Shown in pieces: positions 19,277 to 29,059 of a DNA stretch of 64,000 bases. Source of the stretch: Isochrysis galbana (Eukaryota > Haptophyta > Isochrysidales > Isochrysidaceae); NCBI GenBank assembly GCA_018136815.1, contig CM030935.1, positions 783,382 through 847,381 on the forward strand, written 5' to 3'. Positions within the stretch are counted from its first letter, which is position 1. Each line of letters begins with the position of its first letter. A program made the translations under genes and the position numbers. The notes beneath the pieces are model-generated. The model saw nothing but the letters and a program-made list of their open reading frames with translations, was not told the origin of the DNA and did not search any database.

Positions 19277-20797
19277 TCAATATTGGCTTGCATGCAACAG
19301 CCGTCCTCGAGCCGACTCAATCATCCACAGAGCGCGCAAGGCACAACGAGCAATGGGATCTGCGTCCATGAGCTCCGTGTAAGATCCCGGGTCATTGATC
19401 TGGGCTCCTAGTCGCGTTTCGAAAAGTAATTGGGGAGCTGCATCCACGGCATGGCCGCTGTCGGATGGCGATTGAACACGGGAGAGTTGACTCATGGGTA
19501 GGAGCGTCTGCAAGAATGGCCTCGTCTTCATTTCTAATTTCGGTGCACGATGGAGGAGAGGTAGACTGCGACAAAGTCGCCGAACCAGGCCGTTTTTACT
19601 GTAAAAGAAATGTGACAGCAGATTGAGGTCTGTAGCGGCGTGGCCCTGCGGCATAATGGATGAGCTGTACTGAGCAAGTGCAGCCTCCCATGACTCCTTT
19701 CCTGTTCTAGGCGCAATAGAGGCAATTAGTGATCTTGACCGAGTCACGACTGGTATGTCGGGCTGGTCCGAGGCTTGCACGCTGGCCAGCGCCTTCGCAA
19801 GGCTTTCCGCCGAATTGAATGCGCAAGCACATCCTTGCCCTAGAGTTGAATACATCCCGTGGGCTGCATCTCCTAGAAGGGCCACGCGCCCAACATTCAA
19901 GTTCGAGCATTTGACGGCCAGCTCACGACCAGGTGCAGTATGAAGGAAGCGACGAAGGTCTACATCGACAAGCCCACTCGCCAGTCGAGGCTCCGCAGCA
20001 ACAAGCTCATGCCGTAGATCGCGTTCGCATGTGACACCCCACGGGTTGGAAGACAAATTCACTCCGCGAGTGGAAAGCATCATATGAGAATTCGCATCGG
20101 TAAGCTCTTGAGGCCAAAAAAGCAGAATAGTATGGCCACCGCCCGGACGTGGGAGCACAGCGCCGAAGACATCTCCGCGTCGCAAAGACATGAATGTTGC
20201 TGGGTCCAACTCGTGAGTTTGTCTCAGGCGCAACGCCTTCCACACAAAGGGGCGTGCCATCGCTTCCACGTTGATGTGTCCAGCGGCCTCCAGCTGACGG
20301 CGGATGATTGAATGCAGGCCATCCGCAGCGACAAGAACTTCATACGCGTATTCCCTCCTCGTAGAAGGCGTGCGCATCGGACCCTCCAGCTTCATGGCGT
20401 CGAGTCGGTTCTCACCCAACCGGACGGCACTCGCCTGAATGCCATATTCGATGCTGACGCGACGACCGTAGCGCCGGCGGAGCGACTGGGTGAGGACACG
20501 GCACATGTCATCACGCGCGATCATCTGCAGTCCGTGAGCACCACGTACGGGTGCCGAGTGCCTCAGCACCTCTGGCACGAGCCCCGGCACCGCGTCGAGT
20601 GAGCGGAGCGCGCGCCTGCCAAGCCCAAAGCCAAATTGGCGGTCGGCGGCCGCTGCGGTCCCTGGTGGGCAGCCACGCTCGAGTAGGCGGAGCGTGGTGT
20701 GCTTGGTCGCGCTGAGGTATAGGTGGGCGAAGAAGAGCGCGGCTGGTCCGCCCCCGACGCAGCAGACGGTGTCGGAGCGCAGCGTGGGCGGCGCCAT
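19277..20797 (-). CDS. FAD-dependent monooxygenase, kynurenine 3-monooxygenase-like
   Basis: About 506 residues from ATG 20797. It shows the class A flavoprotein hydroxylase pattern: an N-terminal dinucleotide fold (DTVCCVGGGPAALFFAHLYL), the DG motif (VLVAADGLHSIIRRQLE, both FAD and NADPH contacts in the family), and the GD motif (VALLGDAAHGMYSTLGQGCA) that binds the FAD ribityl chain. The layout and the GDAAH..GQG..FNSAE spacing fit kynurenine 3-monooxygenase (tryptophan breakdown) better than ubiquinone hydroxylases, but other aromatic-ring hydroxylases are possible. The C-terminal third is long and includes a basic hydrophobic patch (NGLVRRLCRSLPLLHRAP), which could be a membrane anchor as in KMO. 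It appears intronless. Confidence 0.7.
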   Translation of the reverse strand: MAPPTLRSDTVCCVGGGPAALFFAHLYLSATKHTTLRLLERGCPPGTAAAADRQFGFGLGRRALRSLDAVPGLVPEVLRHSAPVRGAHGLQMIARDDMCRVLTQSLRRRYGRRVSIEYGIQASAVRLGENRLDAMKLEGPMRTPSTRREYAYEVLVAADGLHSIIRRQLEAAGHINVEAMARPFVWKALRLRQTHELDPATFMSLRRGDVFGAVLPRPGGGHTILLFWPQELTDANSHMMLSTRGVNLSSNPWGVTCERDLRHELVAAEPRLASGLVDVDLRRFLHTAPGRELAVKCSNLNVGRVALLGDAAHGMYSTLGQGCACAFNSAESLAKALASVQASDQPDIPVVTRSRSLIASIAPRTGKESWEAALAQYSSSIMPQGHAATDLNLLSHFFYSKNGLVRRLCRSLPLLHRAPKLEMKTRPFLQTLLPMSQLSRVQSPSDSGHAVDAAPQLLFETRLGAQINDPGSYTELMDADPIARCALRALWMIESARGRLLHASQY

Positions 20798-20849
20798 CCC
20801 CACTCGCCACCCTCACACACTCTCTTCTCCCCGTCCGCAGAGAGTCGCT

Positions 20850-21480
20850 TGATTGAGAGAGAGGAGAGAGAGACGGACGGGGAGACAGAGAGGAGAGAGA
20901 AAGGGAAGAGGACGGAACCAAAGATCTAGGAGAGAGAGAGAGAGGGGGGGGGGGGGGGAGAGGGGGAGAGGGTGCAAGAGTGGGGGCGGCGTGCGAGGGA
21001 CGATGATGATGGGGGATGGATGACCAGAGGGAGAGAGGAGTCGTTGATTTCCACCAGGTTCGTTCACATAATCATGCGACGAATATATTCACGGAGATCA
21101 TCGCTACTCTTCAACACAGAAATCCATGAATGAAGCCTTTTATATTTCACAATCATCATGATGATCCGAGGGAGAACAGAGAGTACGGCGAGTAGAGTAC
21201 TTTAGAGTAGAGTAGAGTAAAGTTCTCCGCGCTGCTCGCCAAAAGGTTCCCATTCTTCGCTCGTCTGCCAGCCGCACCGCGCTCTTCCCTCCTCTCTCGC
21301 TCCCTCTTTTCTCTCCCTTCCTCCCCCCCCCCTCTCTGGCTTCACTCCTGAGTACCTCCCCCTGCCCCCTCGGCCCCCCATCACCACCACGCCTTTCTCT
21401 GCGCCACCCCCTCTCCCCTCCTCGCCTCTTCTCTTCTCCCTATCCTTCTCCCATTCTGCCAGAGACGAGCCAGGTAACGG
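20850..21480. repeat. GA/CT low-complexity region between divergent genes
   Basis: (GA)n with a G run at about 20925-20960 and pyrimidine tracts at 21300-21460. It separates the divergently transcribed monooxygenase and esterase-like genes, so it probably contains both promoters. No defined elements seen. Confidence 0.6.
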
Positions 21481-21506
21481 GCGGGCGAGCGCTTGATTGC
21501 CATCCG

Positions 21507-22505
21507 ATGGATGCCGCGTCTGGCTGCATTGCCGACGAGTTTCGCTACGGCTCTTGGGTCGGCGGCCCAGCTTCGGCCGCCTTCAGTCCTGTGCCAGGCT
21601 GTGGACACTTGCAGTACGTCAACCGCACGTGTGACCACGGCCGCCCGTTTAGTGTGCGGCGGTTTTGTCTCGCTCTACGTTGCCGCTCGATCCTGTTTGC
21701 AGGGGACTCGACCGTGCGAGGAATCTTCCTTGCTATTGTTGGAGAGATGATCGCCAATCACTCGCGACTTGCGACGGTTGATCTGACCGGCCACTGGGCC
21801 GACTGTGGTCCGGTTCACAGATGGGAGCGGCTTCCCCAACGTGGGCAGGACGAGCGGGCTAGCCCAAGACTGCGCATGCCGTATCCGGTGTGCCGGTCTG
21901 CCCATTGTCCACACGGAGTCAATCTGACGTTCATTCGTAGCGATCACCTCGACGTTGAGGGCTCAGCTTTCAACGGACTCACGTCTAACGAGAACTTAAC
22001 ATGCGCGAAGAAGAAGGCGTTGCATTGGATGGACACTCTAGATGAAGAGCCGCAATTGCTTGTCATGTCACGAGGAGCGCACGTTGAGGAGTACAGATCT
22101 GTACATGGGCGGGATGTGCGAGGCGACGCGGCATGGCACGCATCCCGCGCTCAGCTGCTTGCCCGGCAGCTGCGCAGCAAAGCGAGCCTCGGCGTTGTTT
22201 TCTTGCGGCCTCACTGGGGATTGGCTGAGTATAGCATTGAGCCGAAGCATTGGAAGGCCATTCATGGTCGCAACAGTTATGCAGCTATTCCTAGCCGATA
22301 CGGCTGGGATCTTCTGCCCATGATCGGCGAGGTGACAGTACGCGAGTTGCGCAAAGGCCTTGGCGATCGCTTTCTCGCCGTTGACCCCACCTTGGCTTTG
22401 GCCCAACGACCGGACTGCAGATTGGATCCATTACACATCCGGCCCGAGGTGCTTTCAGGTAGTGTGCTCAGACTTTTGGTGGCAGCATGTACGACTTGGC
22501 CGTAA
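21507..22505 (+). CDS. PC-esterase/GDSL-like protein (trichome-birefringence or NXPE type)
   Basis: About 332 residues from ATG 21507. Block I is SILFAGDSTVRGIF (GDS nucleophile region). The C-terminal block LDPLHIRPEVLSGSV supplies the D-x-x-H pair. A Cys-rich N-terminal part (GCIADEFRYGSWV; VPGCGHLQYVNRTC) matches the layout of PC-esterase proteins, which add or remove acetyl groups on polysaccharides, usually in the secretory pathway. Pro-Asn-x-Thr-like glycosylation sites (NRT, NLT, NHS) fit a lumenal protein. No signal peptide is visible from this start, so an upstream exon may be missing. Confidence 0.65.
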   Translation: MDAASGCIADEFRYGSWVGGPASAAFSPVPGCGHLQYVNRTCDHGRPFSVRRFCLALRCRSILFAGDSTVRGIFLAIVGEMIANHSRLATVDLTGHWADCGPVHRWERLPQRGQDERASPRLRMPYPVCRSAHCPHGVNLTFIRSDHLDVEGSAFNGLTSNENLTCAKKKALHWMDTLDEEPQLLVMSRGAHVEEYRSVHGRDVRGDAAWHASRAQLLARQLRSKASLGVVFLRPHWGLAEYSIEPKHWKAIHGRNSYAAIPSRYGWDLLPMIGEVTVRELRKGLGDRFLAVDPTLALAQRPDCRLDPLHIRPEVLSGSVLRLLVAACTTWP

Positions 22506-23150
22506 CTAGCCATAGCAGCGCTGATTGCAGCGGCCTGATTGACGTACGGTGCGGGCTTTGCCGAGCCACATCATTCATGTCTCAACACCGCGTCCACCCA
22601 CCATTGCTCTAGTTCTAGTCTACTAGCTAGGTAGTAATACTAATAGTCGTGAGAGTAAAAAAACTTTTAATATTCTCGCGTCACATGTGGCCCTGGCCTT
22701 CTAGCTAGTAGCCACGCCCTTACTCCTTTCACTCCCCACCTAAAAAAAACCTGGAGACCTCCACCTGCCTTGCGGCCCGTCCCTCGTGCGCTACCTAGGG
22801 GCTGGGTGTGCATGGGGTTTCCTGCAGCAGACGGTGTGTTCCGATCCCCGATAGGTTTTCCTCTACTTCCTCCTGCGCCATCGGGCTACCGGTTTTGGCG
22901 TTATCCTATTGAATCAGGGGGACAAGCGACTGTGTCTCATCGGGTCCGAGGGCTGAGGTCGGGTAGGTGGGTGAAACGCGGCGGTGGTCTATGCGCGATT
23001 AAGCGAGTCTATCCGCCATGCTGAGCGCTTGTGCGCTTGTGCTACCGCGGTCAGATTTGTGCCTTGCATTAGGGTGCCTTTGTCGTTGATCGTAAAGACG
23101 GGGGCGCAAAGCTCGCGCGGGGACTTGAGTTTCGGTTTCTCCCTTGGCCA

Positions 23151-23554
23151 ACTATCGGTAAAACGATAGGGTCATGGAGCGCGCGCCGCCGCCCGCTCTC
23201 GCCGCCGCCGCCCTCGCCGCGATGGACGAAGCGTTCATGGACACCCCCCGGGCGCCGAAGCGACCGCGCCAAGACGACCCGCCCGACCAGGTGGGCGCAA
23301 GAGCCAGCGGGCCGCGCCCGGGCACCACCATCCACCATGAACAGAGCGACCAAGGCCTGCATGCAACAGCTAGCATGCAGCACACCCATTCCACCCCCCA
23401 CACTCCGAACCAGTACCAGGGCCGGACCCCGGAAACCGAAGAAAAAGGAACGAAGGGGGGCAGGGAAAGAGTTGGGGGGAGGGAAGCTAAGGGCGATGGT
23501 AATAGTGAAGGGAGATCCCGTCAATAGTAGGTGTGTAGCCCAGATTCTTCGTCA
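23151..23554 (+). mobile_element. short LINE-derived element inside the split LINE
   Basis: Head ACTATCGGTAAAACGATAG, ATG at 23174; the frame reads MERAPPPALAAAALAAMDEA and ends RSRQ near 23527. The tail has TAGGTGTGTAGCCC and resembles the one at 13060-13100. Left and right flanks share a degraded ~19-bp duplication (CGGTTTCTCCCTTGG and TGGTTTTCTCCTTTGG), consistent with an older insertion. Confidence 0.65.
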
Positions 23555-23834
23555 AATTTTCTTTTTGGTTTTCTCCTTTGGGAGGCTTTGCTAGTGCGTG
23601 CGGTCAAGGTCCTGTCCGGGGGTTCAAGCAAGGCCTCTAACGAGAACCGTGAATCTGCTAAGAGTCCTCTCAATGACCGGCACGTGGTGAAAGGTGTATT
23701 TATCGAATTCTACTTTGTAGAAATCGCCTATTATGTATCTCCATGCTATGAGGTAGAGAGCTTTGAGGCTGTCGGCTGTCGGGTGTCGGTGTATTCGGGT
23801 ATGCGAACAATCTCTCCTTTATTCTCTGGTCCGT

Positions 23835-24579
23835 CAACTAAGTTTATACTTAGCTCGCCCATGGGGGGGCACGAGCCCCCCCCTCTCTCCACTCCTCCCC
23901 CGCCATGGGGGAGGAACCACCCATCCTCCTGGCACGCCTGATGGCTTGCCAGGAGGCCACTGCCCTGCTGACCCTCTCTCCCACTGACAGGCTCGCCTGA
24001 TTCGCCCATCCTGGCCCGGCGTGGCCAGCCCATTGCTCCAACCCCTCCTCCCCCCCTGTTCGACAGGCAGACAGGTGCAGCGTGGGGGCCCCTGAGGCTC
24101 AGGAGCGCCAGCGAGGGAGAGGCAGGGGAGGCCAGGGCCCAGCCCCAGCCTCCTCTGCCCCCTGAGCTGGCCTCCATGAGCCTCCAGGGTCGCCAATGGG
24201 CAGCTGCAGGCCTGCCGCAGGCGCGCCATCGCGCGTGCCGCAGGAGAGGGGAGAGAGAGCGCGGAGAAGGGGGTGGGCGGAGCGGAGCTCCGCCCACCGA
24301 AAAATAGGTAAGTCCCGCACCTGTTTACAGGATAAGTCGGGACTGAGGTCGCCGCCCACTCGGAGACACAGGAGGAAGAGAGGGAACAGATCACCGGGGG
24401 GAGGCGCGGGCCACCGGACCATATCTAAGCCCTTCACCCCAATCCCCCTAGTAGTGCACGGGGGGAGCCGCCTGATGGCGGGGGGAGAAGGGCTGGGAGC
24501 GTGGGGGTGTAGAAAGTTTTCCTACGTGAGTAGAAAGTAGAGGGTCCACGGCTGCGTGCGCGGTGAGACTATTAAAAGG
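23835..24579 (+). mobile_element. SINE-like element, 745 bp, with 17-bp target-site duplication
   Basis: Exact duplication TTTATTCTCTGGTCCGT (23818-23834 and 24580-24596). It begins CAACTAAGT-TTAT-ACTTAG, ATG at 23861. Hairpin 2 is GGGGGGC-ACGA-GCCCCCC, hairpin 3 CCTCCCCC/GGGGGAGG and hairpin 4 CCTCCTGGCA/TGCCAGGAGG. A common GC-rich body runs to about 24260, then the tail repeat (TAAGTCCCGC, GGACCATATCTAAGCCC) ends GACTATTAAAAGG. No tRNA-like A/B boxes were seen. Confidence 0.88.
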
Positions 24580-24596
24580 TTTATTCTCTGGTCCGT

Positions 24597-25178
24597 AGAT
24601 CTGTTCCTTTCTGGCGTGTACCCTGTCACAGCTTCTATGGTTTGGAATATTTGTTGTGGGAGGGGGCATCTGGCCAGGTGCGTCGAGTTTTCGCGGTGTT
24701 TCCCACACAGTCTGCATCTCGTAGTGGTCGCCGCGGCGAACCGGTTACGCGTGCCTAATCTCCTATGAGTGATGTGTTTAAAGTGGGGGTGCTTGTCCGT
24801 ATGTTTGCGCAGAGGGTGGGTGTAGAGTTTTGCCACGTGCACGTGCATCCACTCACACTCATCTTGGGTCAGCTCGAGCTTTCGTGCCCACGCTTCGCGG
24901 GCTGGCTGGGGCTTGGCGCTGGGGCCATCCTTAAGGAATTCTCGCGTTATGTCTGACACGGTGATGTGGTCTAGTTGCTTTTTGTCGTCGAGTGTATATT
25001 CGTCCGCTGGCTGCTGGAGCCTGACATTGATGGGAAGCTGCCAGCAGCCTGCTGCTCCCCATGGGGGAGTCCAGCATGGCTGCCATGAGTGGTGTGGCCG
25101 GGGCCACGGGCCGTGCGGCGCGACCGGAGTCGCACACACCTGTTCGGCCTCTGTGGGCGGACGCGGCCGCTTCATCAG
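24597..25178 (-). pseudogene. LINE ORF1 start joined to reverse-transcriptase C-terminal zinc domain
   Basis: Minus sense runs from KRPRPPTEAEQVC through PPWGAAGCWQLPINVRLQQP straight into ADEYTLDDKKQLDHITVSD and the CCHC domain (CRLCGKHRENSTHLARC, C-x2-C-x7-H-x4-C). The same kind of ORF1/ORF2-end joint is present near 46250, next to a close relative of the DEYTLDGKTALDEMRVDHIT motif. It is part of the split LINE 22656-27161. Confidence 0.65.
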
Positions 25179-27051
25179 CAATAAAAATTTTTTCCAACTG
25201 GGAAGGTGCTGGTCCGAAGTTTTTTCTTCAGTGAAGGTGCAGGTGAAGGTGAGAGTGCAGGAACTGCAGGTGCAGGTGAAGACACGGTGAACGGGGCGCG
25301 CTGGGCGGCCAGTATCCCGCCAAGGTGGCTGTTGATCGTGCTCGCGTGGGATTGCAAGTTGAGAGCCAAAATTGATCAAGTGGTGGGGCACACCACCCAT
25401 GTTATCGGAAAAAATAAGCAGGCACCTGCACTGCACGCACACTCCTTCACTCCAACTGCGGCATCGACGCCACATACAGCTGCGGAGCCCGCGCGCGCAC
25501 ATCAAATCCCGCGCGCACACACCCGTTCTATTCAATACAAGATCCTCAAGCTGATTCATTCACTTATGCGGACATGGGAAGCGCAGCAGCGGAAGTCCGG
25601 CACGCCGGCGACGGTCTCCACCACTGCCTTCACCCGCTTGAAGGCGCTCGCCGAGCAGCCGTACAGAACTGCAGTACTGTGCACGCACAGGCTCACGCTG
25701 CTAGCAACACCCAAGGGTACGATGACTTCGGTGAACCCGTTCTTGGAGCGGTCATAAGCAGGCCGCAGAATGCCTTCGAGGACCCGTGTCGGGCTGCCGC
25801 CCATCTTGAGCATCTGCATGTTGAAGTGATGCCTGCAGCTCAGCACGTTGAGGACCGACAAGCCTGCCAAGCAGTCGCCATTGCTGCAGCTGGACGGGCA
25901 CAGATAGGTCAGGGCAGCTTCGATCGACGACGACGCCGTGTTATCCTTGAGTTGTGTGGAAGAGCCCTGCCCAGGAAAGGCAAACTCCGCAGACCACAGA
26001 CTAGACGAGTTTGACTGCCACCTGCGCAGTGCACGCCACGACTCCTTCGTGACGATTCGGCGCGAACTGTGCAGATGCACTTTCCGACTATCCGGACAAG
26101 GGGTGAGACGAGAAACGTCTTGAAGAACGGGGGGAACGGGTGACCTCGCAGCCCAGACTTCATCCCCTTCTCCCATGCCCACTTCCTGCTCTGATTCGCA
26201 GGGTGAGCACTCTGCAAAGCAGTCTTGTGAAGGTGCAGCAGACACGTCAGCGGACGGCGGCGGGCTTTGGAGAGCAACAAGCTGGCACGAGACAAGAGCA
26301 GACCGGGCTGCAAGCCAAGTTACCGAAGCATCTATGGCCTTCCTTTTGCGCCGACGCTCGCTGCTCATAAGGTTTGAGATTATCGGAGCACGTGCACTCG
26401 TCCCGCTGCCACTGCAGCTCGACGCAGGCGTTGGCACACCTGCAGCAGCACATGCATCCATGCCACCGCTCGTGCAGGCGTCTCGATCGGCGTCCGCTAT
26501 GCGCATTCCGCCCTCCCCGTTCATCGACGGCGTTTCTGCGCCACTGCTGAAGTCGGGCGTGCAAAGGGCCACCTCTGCTGCCCCGGCAGCATCCGGGCCG
26601 TTCGTCGCTGCAGCACTCTCGCAAGCTGCACCACTCCCGCAACACTGGGAATGCGTGACGCTAAGCCTTCGCCTTCTGAAGGAGCCCAGCCGGAGAGCGC
26701 CTGACTCACCACTGGTTGCCAAATCTGCGACACCACTGACTTCGGGCGCTCGACTGGCGACCTCTACGGCCTCAGCAGCATCCTCGCAGTTTGTCGTTGC
26801 AGCACTCCAGCAACCCCGGGAGTGCGCAACGCTACCCCTTCGCCGTCTGAAGGAGCCTAGGCCCGAGACATGACCATTAATGCAAGCCGGGGCGCTCAGA
26901 TAACCCGCCCGCCCGCCCCCGGGCTCTGCCGGGGTCTCTGCAGGCGGGCCTGCTGGGACATCTTCACCTGCGTCTTCACCTGCGTCGGCGTGCGGCATTG
27001 GCCAGCGGCTCAGTGCAGCCGCCGATATTCCCAGTTGTAATTATTTTTTAT
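25179..27051 (-). mobile_element. 1.9-kb inverted-repeat DNA transposon inside a LINE
   Basis: The uninterrupted LINE at 34040-34090 shows the empty arrangement (CTTCGTCAGCGGCTGCTCC). Here that sequence is split after TCAG (25175-25178 and again 27052-27055), giving a 3-4 bp duplication. The ends are imperfect inverted repeats containing AATAAAAA and CAACTGGGAA. It holds one long minus-strand frame. Superfamily not identified. Confidence 0.65.
25556..26998 (-). CDS. Cys-rich protein of the inverted-repeat transposon, candidate truncated transposase
   Basis: 480 residues from ATG 26998. The N-terminal half is low in complexity (Pro/Ala/Ser with repeats of LGSFRRRR..SV.HS). The C-terminal part is more protein-like: CPSSCSNGDCLAGLSVLNVL then SCRHHFNMQMLKMGGSPTRV, a Cys cluster followed by a (C/R)xxF helix. 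This layout is seen before the catalytic core in some uncharacterised eukaryotic transposases. No DDE core is visible before the stop. By position it is the element's own protein; function not established. Confidence 0.4.
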   Translation of the reverse strand: MPHADAGEDAGEDVPAGPPAETPAEPGGGRAGYLSAPACINGHVSGLGSFRRRRGSVAHSRGCWSAATTNCEDAAEAVEVASRAPEVSGVADLATSGESGALRLGSFRRRRLSVTHSQCCGSGAACESAAATNGPDAAGAAEVALCTPDFSSGAETPSMNGEGGMRIADADRDACTSGGMDACAAAGVPTPASSCSGSGTSARAPIISNLMSSERRRKRKAIDASVTWLAARSALVSCQLVALQSPPPSADVSAAPSQDCFAECSPCESEQEVGMGEGDEVWAARSPVPPVLQDVSRLTPCPDSRKVHLHSSRRIVTKESWRALRRWQSNSSSLWSAEFAFPGQGSSTQLKDNTASSSIEAALTYLCPSSCSNGDCLAGLSVLNVLSCRHHFNMQMLKMGGSPTRVLEGILRPAYDRSKNGFTEVIVPLGVASSVSLCVHSTAVLYGCSASAFKRVKAVVETVAGVPDFRCCASHVRISE

Positions 27052-27164
27052 TCAGCGGCTGCTCCATGGGCACTGGGGGGGCGCCCTCGGTGGGGGGCCC
27101 GAAGGAGAGGGGAGTCGCGTCGGCGCGCTCCATCGCGTCTAAGTATAAACTTAGTACTTAGTTG

Positions 27165-27844
27165 AACACGAATTTAAGTAGAATCCGATTGGTGTTTTCG
27201 TGTGATCATTATTGTAAATAGACCATGGAAATTTGATGTTTACAGTTTACCCGTATTCGAGTATTATTGTAAACGGACTATGGACACATTTGATGGCTCG
27301 ATTTGAGTTATGTCCCATATTCGACGAAACGCGACCTGATACAACACCTTACAACTCACTAACAACTGTCAAATACGGCGGCAAGCCACTGCGTTCCACA
27401 AGGCCGGAGCCGACGCGCCGACGCATCTCTTCAACTCTTCAATCAAACTTTGGGCTCCCCACTGGAGGAGGTCGGACTTTGTACATTTGTTTCCTATGTA
27501 GGGCCCCTTGCAGGCCGGACCCAACGCTTGAGGGGATCTAGATTGTACTGCGGAGGGGAGCGACGTGCGCTCCACGAGTCTATCTTTGTAAAGATAGTTG
27601 ACCTAGGGATTTGATTAAGTAAGTAGACTCGCCATGGAGCAAGTGAATGAAGCAAAGAGAAGCCGGAACAAGCGCCCACTACGTGAGGTGCACGAGGTCT
27701 TCGGCCTCAGAATGGAATTGATGCGGCTACTCTACGTGATGGCGATCCGCGGCCCATCGTTTTGATTGTGAGTTACGACCGGCGCGCACGTGTTTAGAAT
27801 CTCCAAGGCACGCCGTGGTACGTATCTCCAAGGCTAAGCCATCG
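27165..27844. other. intergenic stretch, no gene recognised
   Basis: AT-richer than its surroundings, with two loosely related ~45-base stretches (TTGATG.TTACAGTTTACCC and TATTGTAAACGGACTATGG). Open frames lack domains. It may include the 3' untranslated region of the ankyrin gene. Confidence 0.35.
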
Positions 27845-29050
27845 TCACCTCAATCTTCGTCGTTGCATAGTATCATGGTCAGCGTCGTCTTGCCCAGCTT
27901 GTCGGGGCATGGGGCTCTGAGCGCTTAGTTCCACTTCTACTCGCACACAAACAACCTTCGCATCCTCGAGCCGTGTAAGAGCGTGCTCGAGGCCTTCGAA
28001 TCCTTCCCTCCCCGCTAATCTGGCTGGCGTTAGGCCACGCTCGTCTCTCAATATGAGGGTATGTGGGCCAGCCTCCAGCAATGCCGCAAGGCATCCTGCC
28101 TTTCCTGTGGCAGCAGCCCAGTGGGCAGGTGTTTGGCCCGTGTCATTACCACGAACAGTGGAGCACCAAGTCGATGTCCGTGCCTCGTTCGAAGCGCCCG
28201 CGCGAAGCAGCCGCTTCACGACGTCAACGTGGCCAGCGGCCGCCGCCCAATGCAGCGCAGTCGAGCCATTTGTCGCTGTGGCATCCACTGGTGCGCCTGA
28301 GAGCAAGAGCTGGTCGACAGCCTCCAATGATCCCGTAGCGCTCGCGAGGTGTAAAGCACTGGCACCTGAGGGATGCATTCGAGCGGTTGCGAGAAGCTTT
28401 ACGGAGGAAGATTCGTCAGAAGAAGTACGATGGCGGCCTTCGTCCTCGGTGATTCTTCCCAAGATCGTGCGCAAGCGAGTCACATTGCCATCCGCCGCAG
28501 CAGCCAAGACGTCTTTGTGTATCCCGCGTGGTGGAGCTGTTGACGATTTTGCAGAGTTGTGAGTTGGCTGGATTGTCCTACTCCAATCCGGCTCGGCGGC
28601 TGAGGCTGCCGCGGCTAATAGGTGCGATAGAGGAATGCCCACATCTGCAGTAGCTACCACATTCTCTAAATCACTGCGCGAAAGCGACGATGGGCTTACT
28701 GGTTCCAAGCCGCAACCGCCGCCGCTTGCTGCTCCGCGGGGCTTGACAACTTCAACGGAGGCACTGGAAGCCGCCTGAAGCAAAGGTGCAGCAACGGCTG
28801 TCTCCAAACCCAGTAACTGTCCGAGCACCTGCTCGGTGAGTAGTACCATCTCATCGCGCGCCGCAACCTCCGCCAGCACGGCCGCTGTGGCTGCTGGCGA
28901 CGACGGCAAGCCGCTCGGGAAGAGAAGTCGCGGTGATGAGCCCGCCGGTCGGGAGGCAAGCTCGATACGGAAGACCTGGAGCATACCCACGTGCGCGCTC
29001 CCCGCAGCACGTGTGCACAGCCGGCGGCACTGCGCGAGCCAGCCAGCCAT
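27845..29050 (-). CDS. ankyrin-repeat protein
   Basis: 401 residues from ATG 29050. The N-terminal half (to about residue 180) is Ala/Ser-rich and unrecognised. From about residue 190, four ankyrin repeats follow: the first weak (DVLAAAADGNVTRLRTIL), then SALHLASATGSLEAVDQLLL, TALHWAAAAGHVDVVKRLLR and TPAHWAAATGKAGCLAALLE, with a degenerate cap (GLTPARLAGREGFEGLEHAL). Ankyrin repeats bind proteins; the partner is unknown. The start may be mitochondrial-targeting-like (MAGWLAQCRRLCTRAAG), but this is weak. No introns are needed. Confidence 0.75.
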   Translation of the reverse strand: MAGWLAQCRRLCTRAAGSAHVGMLQVFRIELASRPAGSSPRLLFPSGLPSSPAATAAVLAEVAARDEMVLLTEQVLGQLLGLETAVAAPLLQAASSASVEVVKPRGAASGGGCGLEPVSPSSLSRSDLENVVATADVGIPLSHLLAAAASAAEPDWSRTIQPTHNSAKSSTAPPRGIHKDVLAAAADGNVTRLRTILGRITEDEGRHRTSSDESSSVKLLATARMHPSGASALHLASATGSLEAVDQLLLSGAPVDATATNGSTALHWAAAAGHVDVVKRLLRAGASNEARTSTWCSTVRGNDTGQTPAHWAAATGKAGCLAALLEAGPHTLILRDERGLTPARLAGREGFEGLEHALTRLEDAKVVCVRVEVELSAQSPMPRQAGQDDADHDTMQRRRLR

Positions 29051-29059
29051 GGCGGCAGA

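Larger units (their letters stand above)
22656..27161 (-). mobile_element. LINE copy split by three later insertions
   Basis: Minus-sense head ACTAAGT-TTAT-ACTTAG at 27139-27154 with a duplicated left arm, ATG at 27133, and tail CGCGAGAATATTAAAAG plus a T run at about 22656. Host pieces in order: 27161-27056, 25178-24597, 23817-23555 and 23150-22656. They carry the ORF1 start (KRPRPPTEAEQVCATPVAP) joined directly to the reverse-transcriptase zinc-binding end (CRLCGKHRENSTHLARC) near 25010, so the LINE had lost its endonuclease and polymerase before being split. The three guests are 25179-27051, 23835-24579 and 23151-23554. Confidence 0.7.

Noticed and set aside
18986-19411. 141-codon plus-strand frame overlapping the end of the monooxygenase gene
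   Set aside because: No domain recognised, and it overlaps well-supported coding sequence on the other strand; left as probable antisense frame.
23835-24579. tRNA- or 5S-derived SINE
   Set aside because: No convincing A or B box and no 5S or 7SL similarity by eye in the first 150 bases; the head is better described by its hairpins.
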